Shown here piece after piece: positions 40,559 through 51,252 of a DNA stretch of 64,000 bases. The notes beneath the pieces were generated by a model. The model searched no databases. It had not been told where the DNA came from and worked only from the letters and a program-made list of their open reading frames with translations. The translations under genes were made by a program, and so were the position numbers. The stretch lies in the NCBI RefSeq assembly GCF_035987325.1, contig NZ_CP108488.1, positions 6,448,001 through 6,512,000 of the forward strand, given 5' to 3'. This DNA comes from Streptomyces sp. NBC_01244. Its GTDB lineage: Bacteria; Actinomycetota; Actinomycetes; Streptomycetales; Streptomycetaceae. Position 1 is the first letter of the stretch. Each line of letters begins with the position of its first letter.

Positions 40559-42067
40559 GTGGCGACCGACATACGTGAGACCGCCGCCCGGCCGGCGCCG
40601 CCGCGCCCCGGTGAAGACAAGAGCTGGGGCAGGGTCACCACTCCGCGCACCCTGCTCTCCCGGGCGCTCTCCGTCCCGCTGGCCCTCGGATTCACCGTCT
40701 TCCTGCCCCTGTTCGTCGCCGTCCAGCCCGGCGCGGGCCAGCACGACGCCGCCTTCTGGCTCCAGCTGCTGCTCACCATGTACGCGGGCGCCCGGCTCTC
40801 CGCGATGGTCCTGACCAGTCGCCGCAAGCTGCTCCAGGGCTCCTTCTGGCTCTTCGTCTACATGGCCATGGGCGTGGCCCCCCTCGCCCAGGCCGTCCTC
40901 GGCCAGGTCCCGACCCCCGTCGTCGGCCCGCGCTCCGACCTCACCGCCGCCATCGGCCTGGTCCTGCTCGGCTGCGCCGCCTTCGACGTGGGCGTGCTGC
41001 TGGCCCGGCACCGGCCGGCCGGCCGCGCGGGCGGTTCGCAGAAGGAGCCGCGCCCGGTCATGGCGCACCGCCGGCGCCTCCACCTGCTGACCGCCGTGGC
41101 GTTCCTGGGCAGCGCGGCCCTGATCGTGAAGCTCGGCGGCCCGGCGGTGTTCTTCTCCAGCCGCCAGGAGATCATCGCGGGCATCGAGGAAGCGGGCGTC
41201 TCCCAGGACGGCCAGGCGGGCCAGGCGCTGCTGCGCGGCTTCGGCACGGTCCCCGCGCTGCTGGCCCTGCTGCTGTACACGCGCTGGCTGATCACCTCGA
41301 AGTTCGCCCGCCGCAAGGTGTCGATCATCGTCACCTGGTCGGCGCTCATGATCCTCAACCTGATCGTCAACAACCCGATCTCGAACCCGCGCTACTGGTT
41401 CCTCACGGTCATGTTCGCGATGCTCTTCACCGTCTTCCCGGTGAGCGCCGCGATGTACCGGGTGGCGCTGTCCATGGCCGTGGTGATCGCCCTGCTCGTC
41501 TTCCCGTTCGCGGACCGCTTCCGCTACGACGAGAAGAACTACAAGCCCGTCGAGACGACCTCCTTCCTGGAGCCGATGGCGCTCAAGGACTACGACCAGA
41601 TCGGCATGTTCGCGAACACCATCACCTTCTCGGAGTCCGGTCCCGGGCACTCCTACGGGCGCCAGCTCGCGGGATCCGTCTTCTTCGCGGTGCCGCGCTC
41701 GGTGTGGTCGGGCAAGCCGCGCGACACCGGCGTGATGGTCGGCCAGTGGATGGGCACGGTCAACACCAACCTCTCCTCCCCGATCTGGGCCGAGCTGTGG
41801 ATCGACTTCGGGCCGCTGGGCATGGGGGCGGGGCTCCTGGGGATGGGGTACGCCTCCGCCCGCGTCGACCGGCGGTACGCGAAGCGGGCCCGGCGCAGCT
41901 CGCCGCCGGGCAGCCTGATCTCCACGGTGGTCCCGCTGGTCGCGGGGTACTCCTTCATCCTGCTGCGCGGGCCGCTGCTCCAGGCCTCGGGCCGGATCGC
42001 CATCGCGGGGATCTGCCTCGCGCTCGTGGCCACGTACCGGCAGGACAGGGCCACGACCCTGCGCTGA
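40559..42067 (+). CDS. Wzy-like polysaccharide polymerase (membrane protein)
   Basis: A 502-residue polytopic membrane protein starting at GTG 40559 behind a G-rich ribosome site. A cytosolic ~45-residue N-terminus leads to roughly ten hydrophobic helices. The long extracytoplasmic loop near residues 310-410 (YDEKNYKPVETTSFLEPMAL, DQIGMFANTITFSESGPGHS) and FFAVPRSVWSGKPRDTGVMV followed by WAELWIDFGPLGM match the pattern of O-antigen polymerase-like proteins. Sequence conservation in this class is low, so the call rests on topology, the loop motif and context among EPS genes. It is divergent from the acetyltransferase. Confidence 0.75.
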   Translation: MATDIRETAARPAPPRPGEDKSWGRVTTPRTLLSRALSVPLALGFTVFLPLFVAVQPGAGQHDAAFWLQLLLTMYAGARLSAMVLTSRRKLLQGSFWLFVYMAMGVAPLAQAVLGQVPTPVVGPRSDLTAAIGLVLLGCAAFDVGVLLARHRPAGRAGGSQKEPRPVMAHRRRLHLLTAVAFLGSAALIVKLGGPAVFFSSRQEIIAGIEEAGVSQDGQAGQALLRGFGTVPALLALLLYTRWLITSKFARRKVSIIVTWSALMILNLIVNNPISNPRYWFLTVMFAMLFTVFPVSAAMYRVALSMAVVIALLVFPFADRFRYDEKNYKPVETTSFLEPMALKDYDQIGMFANTITFSESGPGHSYGRQLAGSVFFAVPRSVWSGKPRDTGVMVGQWMGTVNTNLSSPIWAELWIDFGPLGMGAGLLGMGYASARVDRRYAKRARRSSPPGSLISTVVPLVAGYSFILLRGPLLQASGRIAIAGICLALVATYRQDRATTLR

Positions 42068-42097
42068 CCTGGGGACACCACTTTCTCGCAGCTGCTC

Positions 42098-42154
42098 CAC
42101 AAGTGCACTCGCTCAACTTGTGCACCGGATAAATGTCGCCGGTACAGTGGTCCC
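42098..42154 (+). promoter_or_regulatory. Inverted repeat and probable leaderless promoter of the TetR gene
   Basis: CACAAGT (42098-42104) and ACTTGTG (42116-42122) form an inverted repeat with an 11-nt spacer. A TTGTGC box (42118-42123) and TACAGT (42143-42148) could be -35 and -10 elements 19 nt apart. TACAGT ends 6 nt before the ATG and no Shine-Dalgarno sequence is visible, as in leaderless mRNAs. The repeat overlapping the -35 box suggests autorepression. Both points are inference. Confidence 0.55.
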
Positions 42155-42736
42155 ATGACCGAGACCGTGGGGCGCCGCGAGCGCAAGAAGGCCCAGACCC
42201 GCAAGGCCCTGGCCGATGCCGCGCTGCGCCTGTTCCTGGAGCACGGGTACGACAAGGTCGGCGTCCGTGACGTGGCGGAGGAAGCCGATGTCTCGGTGAC
42301 CACGCTGTTCAAGCACTTCCCGAGCAAGGAAGCCCTGGTCTTCGACGAGGACGAGGGCATCGAGGCCGCGCTCGTCTCGGCCGTACGGGACCGCGCGCCC
42401 GGCCGGTCCGTCCTGCACTCCCTGCGCGAGCACCTCGTGGCGACGCGGGCGACCCGGCGGATCGACGACCCGGCGGTCATCGCGCACCTCACCCTGGTCC
42501 GGGAGACGCCGGAACTGCTGGAGTACTGGGACCGGATGTGGCGGCGTCACGAGTTCGCGCTCGCCGCCGCCATCGCGGAAGCCGCGGGCGCACCCGAAGG
42601 CGACCTCAGGTCCGCCGCGCTGGCCCGGTTCGCGATGGACACCACGAGCCTGATCCGCGGCCAGGAGGACCAGCAGCAGGCCATGCGGGACCTGTTCGAC
42701 CTGATCGAAACGGGCTTCGGCGACACCCCGGCCTGA
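42155..42736 (+). CDS. TetR-family regulator
   Basis: A 193-residue TetR repressor. The HTH domain covers residues ~12-58: RRERKKAQTRKALADAALRL, HGYDKVGVRDVAEEADVSVT and TLFKHFPSKEAL. The helical ligand-binding domain resembles the acyl-CoA-linked TetR_C_17 group (HLTLVRETPELLEYWDRMWR, FAMDTTSLIRG). No ribosome site precedes the ATG, and an inverted repeat covers the promoter. It interrupts the glycan genes but has no obvious target beside it other than itself. Confidence 0.92.
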   Translation: MTETVGRRERKKAQTRKALADAALRLFLEHGYDKVGVRDVAEEADVSVTTLFKHFPSKEALVFDEDEGIEAALVSAVRDRAPGRSVLHSLREHLVATRATRRIDDPAVIAHLTLVRETPELLEYWDRMWRRHEFALAAAIAEAAGAPEGDLRSAALARFAMDTTSLIRGQEDQQQAMRDLFDLIETGFGDTPA

Positions 42737-42767
42737 CCGGCACCCGGCCTGACCGGCACCCGGCCGG
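42728..42767. repeat. 16-bp tandem repeat at the TetR 3' end
   Basis: CCGGCCTGACCGGCAC occurs twice in tandem (42728-42743 and 42744-42759), followed by a third partial copy CCGGCCGG. The first copy contains the TetR stop codon. The unit is self-complementary and may terminate the convergent transcripts. Confidence 0.7.
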
Positions 42768-42782
42768 ACCGAAAGCCCCGCC

Positions 42783-44036
42783 TCAGGCCGCCCGGACCTC
42801 GTCGGAGGTGGTGGCGGCAGCCGGTGCGGGGGACGGCAGCCGGGCCACGCGCAGCCAGCCCGCCGCGGCCTTCGAGGCGGAGCCGAGGGCCAGCCCCCAG
42901 GCGGCCCCGGCCACGCCCCAGACGGCGTACCCGCCCAGCAGCAGCCCGACCGACAGCAGCGAGAAGACCACCTGGAGCGAGAGGGTGGCCTTCGGGTTCA
43001 GCACCCGCAGGGTCAGCAGCGCACAGGTGCCGAGCCCCATGACGGCGTACTGTGCGCCCGTCGCGGGCAGCAGCGCGGCCGCCGCCTGCCAGGTGTCGCC
43101 GAGCAGTTCGCGGCCGACCCGCTCCGGCAGCGCGTACAGCACGGCCCCCCAGGCGGCGCCGGTCACGGCGAGCGCGCCGCCCATCAGGGCGGTGAGGCGG
43201 ACCACGCCCCGCTTCCCGGAGGCCCGGCCGACGACCGGCGGCCCGAAGGCGTTCGCGGAGTTGAACAGCACGTTCAGCGGCCCGAAGAGGGTGGTGGCAC
43301 CGCGCAGCGCGCCGACGGCCAGCGGGGTCGCGAAGACGCCGAGCCCCAGGACGGCGAGCTGGCTGGAGCCGTTGCCCACGGCGAACTCGACCACGAACCG
43401 CTGTCCCAGGTACCCGCGCCGCAGGTACGGGCGTAGGTCGATGGCGCCGCCGGCGCCGCCCCGCACCGAGGGCCGCAGCAGCCACAGGCCCAGCGCGAGC
43501 GCGGGCAGCGCGGAGATCCCCCACACCAGCACCAGCCGCCCCGCCGGGGCGCCCTCGGGCTGGAGGAGCAGCGCGGGCACCACGCAGGCGAGGCGCAGCG
43601 CGTCGGCGGCCAGCGCCCGTCCGGGGGCCCGCAGGGCGGAGAAGCAGTAGCGCAGCCCGTCCTGCAGCAGGACCAGGGGCAGTACGAGTCCCAGCGCGAG
43701 GAACGACCAGCCGGTGGCTCCGGGCAGCAGCAGACCCAGGAGGGCCAGGACGGCTCCCACCGCCGCCGAGGCGGCGCCGCTGAAGGCCAGGCCCGAGCGG
43801 CAGGCCGTGGCGAGGCGGGCGGAGGCGGGGTCGTCCTTCTCCAGCACCAGGGTCTGGCCGACGTAGGCCACGTTCAGGCCGAGCAGCACGGTGAAGGTCA
43901 CGTAGACCATCGAGAAGTCGGCGAAGCCGGCCGCCGAGGAGAGCCGGGCGGCCAGCACCAGGACCAGGATGTTCGTGGCGCTGGACGCGGCCTGGTCCAG
44001 TACCGAGGCGACCGCCGCGAGGCCGCGCCGGCTCAC
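42783..44036 (-). CDS. Wzx-like polysaccharide flippase (MOP/PST family)
   Basis: A 417-residue membrane protein with about twelve hydrophobic helices, starting LDQAASSATNILVLVLAARL. It has the amphipathic second-helix pattern FADFSMVYVTFTVLLGLN typical of PST oligosaccharide flippases. FVVEFAVGNGSSQLAVLGLG opens the second half. Its GTG start overlaps the stop of the Wzz-like gene by 4 nt (GTGA), so the two are translationally coupled. It should move lipid-linked repeat units across the membrane for polymerisation. The family is variable in sequence; topology and context carry the call. Confidence 0.85.
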   Translation of the reverse strand: MSRRGLAAVASVLDQAASSATNILVLVLAARLSSAAGFADFSMVYVTFTVLLGLNVAYVGQTLVLEKDDPASARLATACRSGLAFSGAASAAVGAVLALLGLLLPGATGWSFLALGLVLPLVLLQDGLRYCFSALRAPGRALAADALRLACVVPALLLQPEGAPAGRLVLVWGISALPALALGLWLLRPSVRGGAGGAIDLRPYLRRGYLGQRFVVEFAVGNGSSQLAVLGLGVFATPLAVGALRGATTLFGPLNVLFNSANAFGPPVVGRASGKRGVVRLTALMGGALAVTGAAWGAVLYALPERVGRELLGDTWQAAAALLPATGAQYAVMGLGTCALLTLRVLNPKATLSLQVVFSLLSVGLLLGGYAVWGVAGAAWGLALGSASKAAAGWLRVARLPSPAPAAATTSDEVRAA

Positions 44037-45802
44037 CGCCGGCCCGTGCGGACCGTACGCAGGGCGACCGTGTCGGTGCCGTCGCCCGGGATGTGCTGCG
44101 CGGCGTCGGCGGCGGCCACCTCGTACGGGATCGGCTGCGGCTCCCGCGAACGGGGCGAGGGTCCGGAAGGGGGCGCGGGCCGGGGGTCCTCGGCGGCGGG
44201 GCCGCCGCCCCGGGGGCTCCTGCCGAGGCCGCGCTTCTTCTCGCCCGGCAGCGGCGCGTGCAGGACGGCGCCGAGCACCGTGCCGCCGGCCCCGCTGATC
44301 AGCTCACGGATGCGGGAGAGGTCGGTGCGGCGCACCGCGCCGGGGTTGCAGACCACCAGGACGCCGTCGACGCGGTCGACGAGCGCGAGGGCGTCGGCGT
44401 ACGAGAGCACGGGCGGGGCGAGCACCACGACGGTGGAGTTGGGGGAGTCGGCCTCGGAGATCAGCCGGGTGGCCCGCTGCGAGGTGAGGGCGCGGGGGAC
44501 GTTGCGGACCCGCTCGCCCGGGATCAGGTCGAAGCTGCCGGACTCCCCGGCGTCCACCAGGAGCTGGCGGCCGTCGGGCCACTCGGTGTCCGCGGGCTGC
44601 GCGCCCGCGCCCCCCTTGGACTTGCTCCAGTTGGGCCGGCCGGAGGCGTCGGTGGGCAGCTGGCTGGCCAGCACCGGGGTGCGCAGGTCGGCCTCGATGA
44701 GGAGCACGTCCTTGCCGGTCTCCGCGAAGGAGGCGGCCAGGTTCACCGCCACGGCGGCGGCGATCTCGCTGCTGCCGCGCGGGGCGACGACGAGGAGGCG
44801 GCGCCGGTCCGCGAAGCGGGCGTCGTAGGCGAGCCGGAAGGCCACCGAGCGGAACTCCTCCGCCAGCCGCGGGTCTTCCTCGCCCGCCGCGAGCAGCGGC
44901 CCGCCGTCGGCCTTGCCCCGCGGCAGGGAGCCCAGTACGGGCGCGCGCAGGGCCCGGGCGACATCGCCCTCGGAGCGCGGAGCCGGGTCGAAGACGAGGC
45001 GCACCCAGGCGCCGAGCAGGCCGAGGGCCAGGCCCACGGCCGCGCCGAGCGCGAGCGACATGGGCAGGCCGGGGCCGTCGGCCCCGTGCGGCGGGACGGC
45101 GGTGCTGGTGACCCGGCCCGGGGTCATGTCCAGGGCCTTGAGCTTGGCGATGTTGCCGTTGAGCGTGTTGATCTTGCTCTGCTGGTCGGTCTTGGCGGCG
45201 TACGCGGCGTCCCGCGCCGGACCGGCCGGCATGCCGGTGGTCTGCTTGGTCAGCTCTTCGAGCTGCTTGGCCACCGGATCGCGCTGCTCCTGATAGCCCT
45301 TGACCATCTTGTCGCGGGTGACGTCGAGGGCCTCCTGCCGCTTGAGCAGGTAGGCCTCGGTCATCGCGTTGGCGCGCTTGGCGGCCTCGGCGGGGGAGGC
45401 CGCAGTGTAGGTGAAGCGCAGCACCATCGTCTGCGGGGGGTTGGTCACCTGCAGACCGGCGCGCAGGGCCGCGAAGTCGGTGGCCGAGACCCCGAGCTTC
45501 TTCGCGGCCTCGTTGGCTATGGAGCTGGAGAGCGCGACCTGGCGCTCCGAGCCGATGTTGATCGCCTTGTCGGGGGCGAGGCTCGGGTTGAACGGGTCGT
45601 CGGTGGGCGCGCGCAGCACGATGTCGGCGGTGGCCACGTAGGTGTCCGCCGTGGAGACGCCGAGGTAGACCCCGCCGAGCAGGCCGATGCCCACGCCCAC
45701 GCCGATGAGCCGGCGGTAGCGCAGGAGCTGGCGGAACTGGTCCCGGAGCAGGTCCGGTTCGTCCTCGGCCGGAGCCGCTGCCGGGCGGTTGGTCTCGATC
45801 AC
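44033..45802 (-). CDS. Wzz/BY-kinase-like polysaccharide co-polymerase with degenerate P-loop
   Basis: A 589-residue protein combining a Wzz chain-length domain and a cytosolic CpsD-like ATPase fold. Helix 1 (~residues 33-50) and helix 2 (~243-265) flank an extracytoplasmic coiled region (ANAMTEAYLLKRQEALDVTR). The cytosolic domain has LLVVAPRGSSEIAAAVAVNL where a Walker A GxxxGKST would lie; the Gly-Lys-Thr is absent. Walker A' is partly kept (VLLIEADLRTP), and later STVVVLAPPVLSYADALALV resembles Walker B. There is no C-terminal tyrosine cluster. It likely controls chain length without ATP-driven autophosphorylation. It overlaps its neighbours on both sides by GTGA. Confidence 0.85.
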   Translation of the reverse strand: MIETNRPAAAPAEDEPDLLRDQFRQLLRYRRLIGVGVGIGLLGGVYLGVSTADTYVATADIVLRAPTDDPFNPSLAPDKAINIGSERQVALSSSIANEAAKKLGVSATDFAALRAGLQVTNPPQTMVLRFTYTAASPAEAAKRANAMTEAYLLKRQEALDVTRDKMVKGYQEQRDPVAKQLEELTKQTTGMPAGPARDAAYAAKTDQQSKINTLNGNIAKLKALDMTPGRVTSTAVPPHGADGPGLPMSLALGAAVGLALGLLGAWVRLVFDPAPRSEGDVARALRAPVLGSLPRGKADGGPLLAAGEEDPRLAEEFRSVAFRLAYDARFADRRRLLVVAPRGSSEIAAAVAVNLAASFAETGKDVLLIEADLRTPVLASQLPTDASGRPNWSKSKGGAGAQPADTEWPDGRQLLVDAGESGSFDLIPGERVRNVPRALTSQRATRLISEADSPNSTVVVLAPPVLSYADALALVDRVDGVLVVCNPGAVRRTDLSRIRELISGAGGTVLGAVLHAPLPGEKKRGLGRSPRGGGPAAEDPRPAPPSGPSPRSREPQPIPYEVAAADAAQHIPGDGTDTVALRTVRTGRR

Positions 45803-47034
45803 GGCCGGGGACCCCCAAGTGCTTCGTCCATCAGTGCGTCGATGCGGGCCAGGCCCGCCTCGCGGCTCAGGTGCGCCGCGACGTGGCGCGGTCCTGCCGC
45901 CCCCAGCGCGTCCGCGCCCGCGGGGTCCTCGGCCAGCGCCCGTACGGCCTTCAGCAGGGCCTCCGGGTTTTCCGGCGGTACGAGCACCCCGGCGCCCGAA
46001 CGTTCCACCTCCTGGGCGGTCCCGCCCAGCGCGGCGACGGAGGCGACGACGGGACGACCGGCCTGGAAGTACGAGGTCAGCTTGGACGGCACGCTCATGT
46101 CCATCACGGCGGCGTGCTGCGTGACCGCGAGCACGTCCGCCGCGGCGAGGATATCCGGGAACTCGCCGTCGGCGGCAGGCGGGATGATGTCGAGATTGGG
46201 AACATCGGCCGCCAGGTCGGCGAGGGCGGAGCGCTGGCTGCCGTCGCCCATCAGGACGAAACGGACGCTCGGGTCCAGCCGGGCGGCGCCGACGAGGACC
46301 TCGAGTCCCTGCTTGAGCCCCATGTTCCCGGAGTGCAGGACGACGGTCTGGTCGGGGGCCCAGCCGAGGTGGTGGCGGGTCCGGCCGCGCGGCTTGGTGG
46401 GCAACGCCACATGGGACCAGTTCGGGACGAGCCGGATCCGCTTGGGGTCCACGCCCATGCCGACGACCCGGTCGACGAAGGTCTCGTGGATCACACCGAC
46501 GAGGGCGGCCCGCTTCAGGGCGTGGGCCTCGGCCCGCCCGGCGAACGCGGCGGCCTTGTCCCCGCCGCTGATGCCGCTCTGCGCGGCGGCGGCGCCCATC
46601 AGGTCCTGGACGACCGGAACGAAGGGGACCTTCCAGCGCGCCGCCAGGCGCGCGGCCAGCAGGCCGCCGGCCAGGCTCGGCATCTGGGCGAGGACCGCGT
46701 CCGGCTTCGGCATCCGGGGCGGGGCCGCGGAGCCGTGCAGCAGAATCGATCCTTCGAAAAGTGCCCGGCGTAGGGCGGTCTGGCGCGGGGGCACGGTGTG
46801 CGCACGCCGGTGCACGGTCACGCCCGCGCGCTGTTCCGTGCGCCGTAGCGCCCCCTTGTACTCCGGCTCGACCGACCAGGCCGGGTAGTGGGGCATGCCC
46901 GCCAAGACGTGGGTGTCGTGACCGAGACCGGCCCAGTGCTCCGCGATCTGGGTGGCGTACGGGCCGATGCCCGTGTGCTCGGGGGCGTAATTGGTGGAAA
47001 CCAGCAGTAGGCGTCGCTGACCGGATTTCGACAC
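45799..47034 (-). CDS. Glycosyltransferase family 4 (WcaI-like)
   Basis: A 411-residue GT-B enzyme. The GTG at 47034 (VSKSGQRRLLLVSTNYAPEH) has AGGGGG 7 nt upstream; an in-frame ATG at 47067 is less likely. VSTNYAPEHTGIGPYATQIA is the WcaI-type N-terminal loop. MPHYPAWSVEPEYKG and VPFVPVVQDLMGAAAAQSGI follow. The donor domain has VVLHSGNMGLKQGLEVLVGA, FVLMGDGSQRSAL and VTQHAAVMDMSVPSKLTSYF. It heads a coupled set GT4-Wzz-Wzx and is divergent from the cytidylyltransferase gene. Confidence 0.92.
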   Translation of the reverse strand: MSKSGQRRLLLVSTNYAPEHTGIGPYATQIAEHWAGLGHDTHVLAGMPHYPAWSVEPEYKGALRRTEQRAGVTVHRRAHTVPPRQTALRRALFEGSILLHGSAAPPRMPKPDAVLAQMPSLAGGLLAARLAARWKVPFVPVVQDLMGAAAAQSGISGGDKAAAFAGRAEAHALKRAALVGVIHETFVDRVVGMGVDPKRIRLVPNWSHVALPTKPRGRTRHHLGWAPDQTVVLHSGNMGLKQGLEVLVGAARLDPSVRFVLMGDGSQRSALADLAADVPNLDIIPPAADGEFPDILAAADVLAVTQHAAVMDMSVPSKLTSYFQAGRPVVASVAALGGTAQEVERSGAGVLVPPENPEALLKAVRALAEDPAGADALGAAGPRHVAAHLSREAGLARIDALMDEALGGPRP

Positions 47035-47161
47035 TCGACGTCCCCCTCTCACCTGGATGATGCGCACGTCACCCTATTCGTTCACCGGCACCAGGGGGAA
47101 CGTGCACGCTATTGTCTGCTAATCCGCCACACCGGGGTGTGCGGCTTCTGGGGGATAACAC

Positions 47162-47650
47162 GTGACGGAGCAGGACATGTCCGAATTTGCCGAGCCTGGG
47201 CGTAGACCTCACCGGGTCGGCTACGCGCCGGGTGCCTACGATCTCTTCCACATCGGACATCTCAACATCCTTCGGCACGCCCGGAGTCAGTGCGACTACC
47301 TGGTGGCCGGGGTCGTATCCGACGAAATGGCGGAACTCGCCAAGGGGCGCCGCCCGGTGATACCGCTCGTCGAGCGGCTGGAGATCGTCCGTAGCGTCCA
47401 GTACGTGGATGCCGCTTTTGTCGAGACCGTCCCGGACAAGGTCGAAACGTGGAAACAAGTCCGTTTCGACGTCATATTCAAGGGCGACGACTGGCGCGGC
47501 ACCCCCAAGGGTGACCAGCTGGAAAAGGACTTCGCCGTGCACGGGGTCGAGGTCGTCTACTTCCCGTACACGGTCCACACCTCCAGCACCCAGCTGCGCC
47601 GGGCCCTGGACGTGCTGTCGCAACCGCTCGCCACGGAACAGCGGGGCTGA
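47162..47650 (+). CDS. TagD-like cytidylyltransferase
   Basis: A 162-residue nucleotidyltransferase of the HxGH class starting at GTG 47162. GYAPGAYDLFHIGHLNILRH gives His30-Ile-Gly-His33, the phosphate-binding signature. FDVIFKGDDWRGTPKG and YTVHTSSTQLRRAL complete the pattern; the last is the counterpart of the ISTTxI motif. The closest characterised relatives are glycerol-3-phosphate cytidylyltransferases, which make CDP-glycerol. The product here could be CDP-glycerol or another CDP-alcohol. It converges on a CDP-alcohol phosphatidyltransferase gene only 28 nt away, which makes a shared pathway plausible. Confidence 0.88.
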   Translation: MTEQDMSEFAEPGRRPHRVGYAPGAYDLFHIGHLNILRHARSQCDYLVAGVVSDEMAELAKGRRPVIPLVERLEIVRSVQYVDAAFVETVPDKVETWKQVRFDVIFKGDDWRGTPKGDQLEKDFAVHGVEVVYFPYTVHTSSTQLRRALDVLSQPLATEQRG

Positions 47651-47678
47651 GCGGCCCGTCGGCGGGCGCCGGCCCCGG

Positions 47679-48422
47679 TCACCGGGGTACGGCGCTGAGC
47701 TCCCGGAACCACTTCGCGAGGAACGCCACCAGGAACAGCGCGGCCATCACGCCCGCCCCGGCGTACACCCAGCGGAACAGCCCGCTGCCGCCGAGGAACA
47801 GGAACACCAGGCAGAACACCCCGTAATCCACGGGCAGCAGCGCCACCGCGCGCAGGGCCGACGGCGCGGCGGCCGCACTTCCCGGCGCCGGCTTCGGCTT
47901 GAGCTTCTCCGTCAGAAGCCCCCCGAAGAAGGTCACGACCGCGGCGAGCTGGAAACCCAGGGGCACCAGCAGCCAGCCGGCCGCGGCGCCGCCGTCCGCG
48001 CCGCCGCCGATCCCGTAGGCCTCGGGGAAGCGGTAGAAGGCGATCAGGACGCAGGTGTGCAGCGCGGTGAGCTTCGCGCAGTCCACGACGTGGTCCAGCC
48101 ACTCGCCGGCCGCGCTGCCGCCCCCGCGCAGCCGGGCGAGCTGCCCGTCGGCGGAGTCGAAGGCGAAGCCGACGGCGAGTAGGGCCCACACCGCGATGCC
48201 CAGCCCCCACGAGGGCGAGGCCAGGGCGACGACGGCCGCGCCCGCGAAACTCAGGGCGGCGCTGATCAGCGTCACCTGGTTCGGGGTGAGCCCCAGCGCG
48301 TACGACCCGGCGGCCAGGTACCGCCCGACGGGCCGGTTGACGAACCGGGAGTAGAGCGACACCCCCTTAGCCGACTTCTGCGCCCCGCGCAGCTCCCGCA
48401 ACGCGGTCCCGACACTCGCCAT
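47679..48422 (-). CDS. CDP-alcohol phosphatidyltransferase-family membrane enzyme
   Basis: A 247-residue membrane protein. The ATG at 48422 is chosen over a GTG at 48428 because AGGGG is 9 nt from the ATG. The family motif D(x)2DG(x)2AR(x)8G(x)3D(x)3D is complete, with Asp89, Asp92, Asp110 and Asp114. Six hydrophobic helices surround it, starting at LTPNQVTLISAALSFAGAAV. Such enzymes join a CDP-linked alcohol to a second alcohol with loss of CMP. The substrate is unknown; neighbouring cytidylyltransferase and EPS genes point to a surface glycan or glycerophosphoryl modification rather than housekeeping phospholipid synthesis. Confidence 0.88.
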   Translation of the reverse strand: MASVGTALRELRGAQKSAKGVSLYSRFVNRPVGRYLAAGSYALGLTPNQVTLISAALSFAGAAVVALASPSWGLGIAVWALLAVGFAFDSADGQLARLRGGGSAAGEWLDHVVDCAKLTALHTCVLIAFYRFPEAYGIGGGADGGAAAGWLLVPLGFQLAAVVTFFGGLLTEKLKPKPAPGSAAAAPSALRAVALLPVDYGVFCLVFLFLGGSGLFRWVYAGAGVMAALFLVAFLAKWFRELSAVPR

Positions 48423-48529
48423 CGACACAGCCCCTCGAATATCCGTTTATGTGTACGTGCGCACGAAGGGCACATCATCGCAGGGTGTCCGGGGGCTCCC
48501 GCTCCGGGTCCACCGGATGCGCGGACCTC

Positions 48530-48703
48530 AGGGCCTGTCGTCAAACTCCCGTCTGCCTCACGACGCCTGGCACGCGCTCTCGCCGCACCGGACGGAAGCC
48601 AAGTACGTCCAGTACGCGGGCTTGCGCCCGGCACGCCGAGAGCACGCACCAGACGCCGCGAGGCCGCCCTTCGGGCGACGACGGGAGTGTGACGACAGTC
48701 CCT
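48530..48703. mobile_element. 174-bp MITE-like element with terminal inverted repeats
   Basis: The left end AGGGCCTGTCGTCA... (48530-48553) and the right end (complement of 48680-48703, AGGGACTGTCGTCA...) match over 24 bp with two differences. The interior encodes nothing but contains a second complementary pair (GCACGCGCTCTCG with CGAGAGCACGC) and a small GCCGCCCTTCGGGCGAC hairpin, so the whole element can fold. Size, ends and lack of a gene fit a non-autonomous derivative of a DDE-type insertion sequence. It fills the gap between the phosphatidyltransferase and glgX. Confidence 0.75.
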
Positions 48704-48723
48704 AGCCCCGGCTTCCGGACCGG

Positions 48724-51081
<2,358 letters not shown>

Positions 51082-51252
51082 TGCCCGCCTCCACGGCTCT
51101 CGGTACCTGCGGGGGTGGGGGAACTGCGGCCCCGGCGTCCCTGCCGCGGCCCGCCCCCGTCCGGTCCTTCCCACTGTTCTGCCCGGACTGTCCTGCCTGG
51201 AACGTGGGCCGCGCCCACGTTTCCCCCGGAGGGCCCCGGTCGTTGGAGGAAC

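Noticed and set aside
42155..42736. TetR regulator as controller of the glycan cluster
   Set aside because: Its inverted repeat was seen only at its own promoter; no copy was noticed upstream of the EPS genes, so no regulatory link is claimed.
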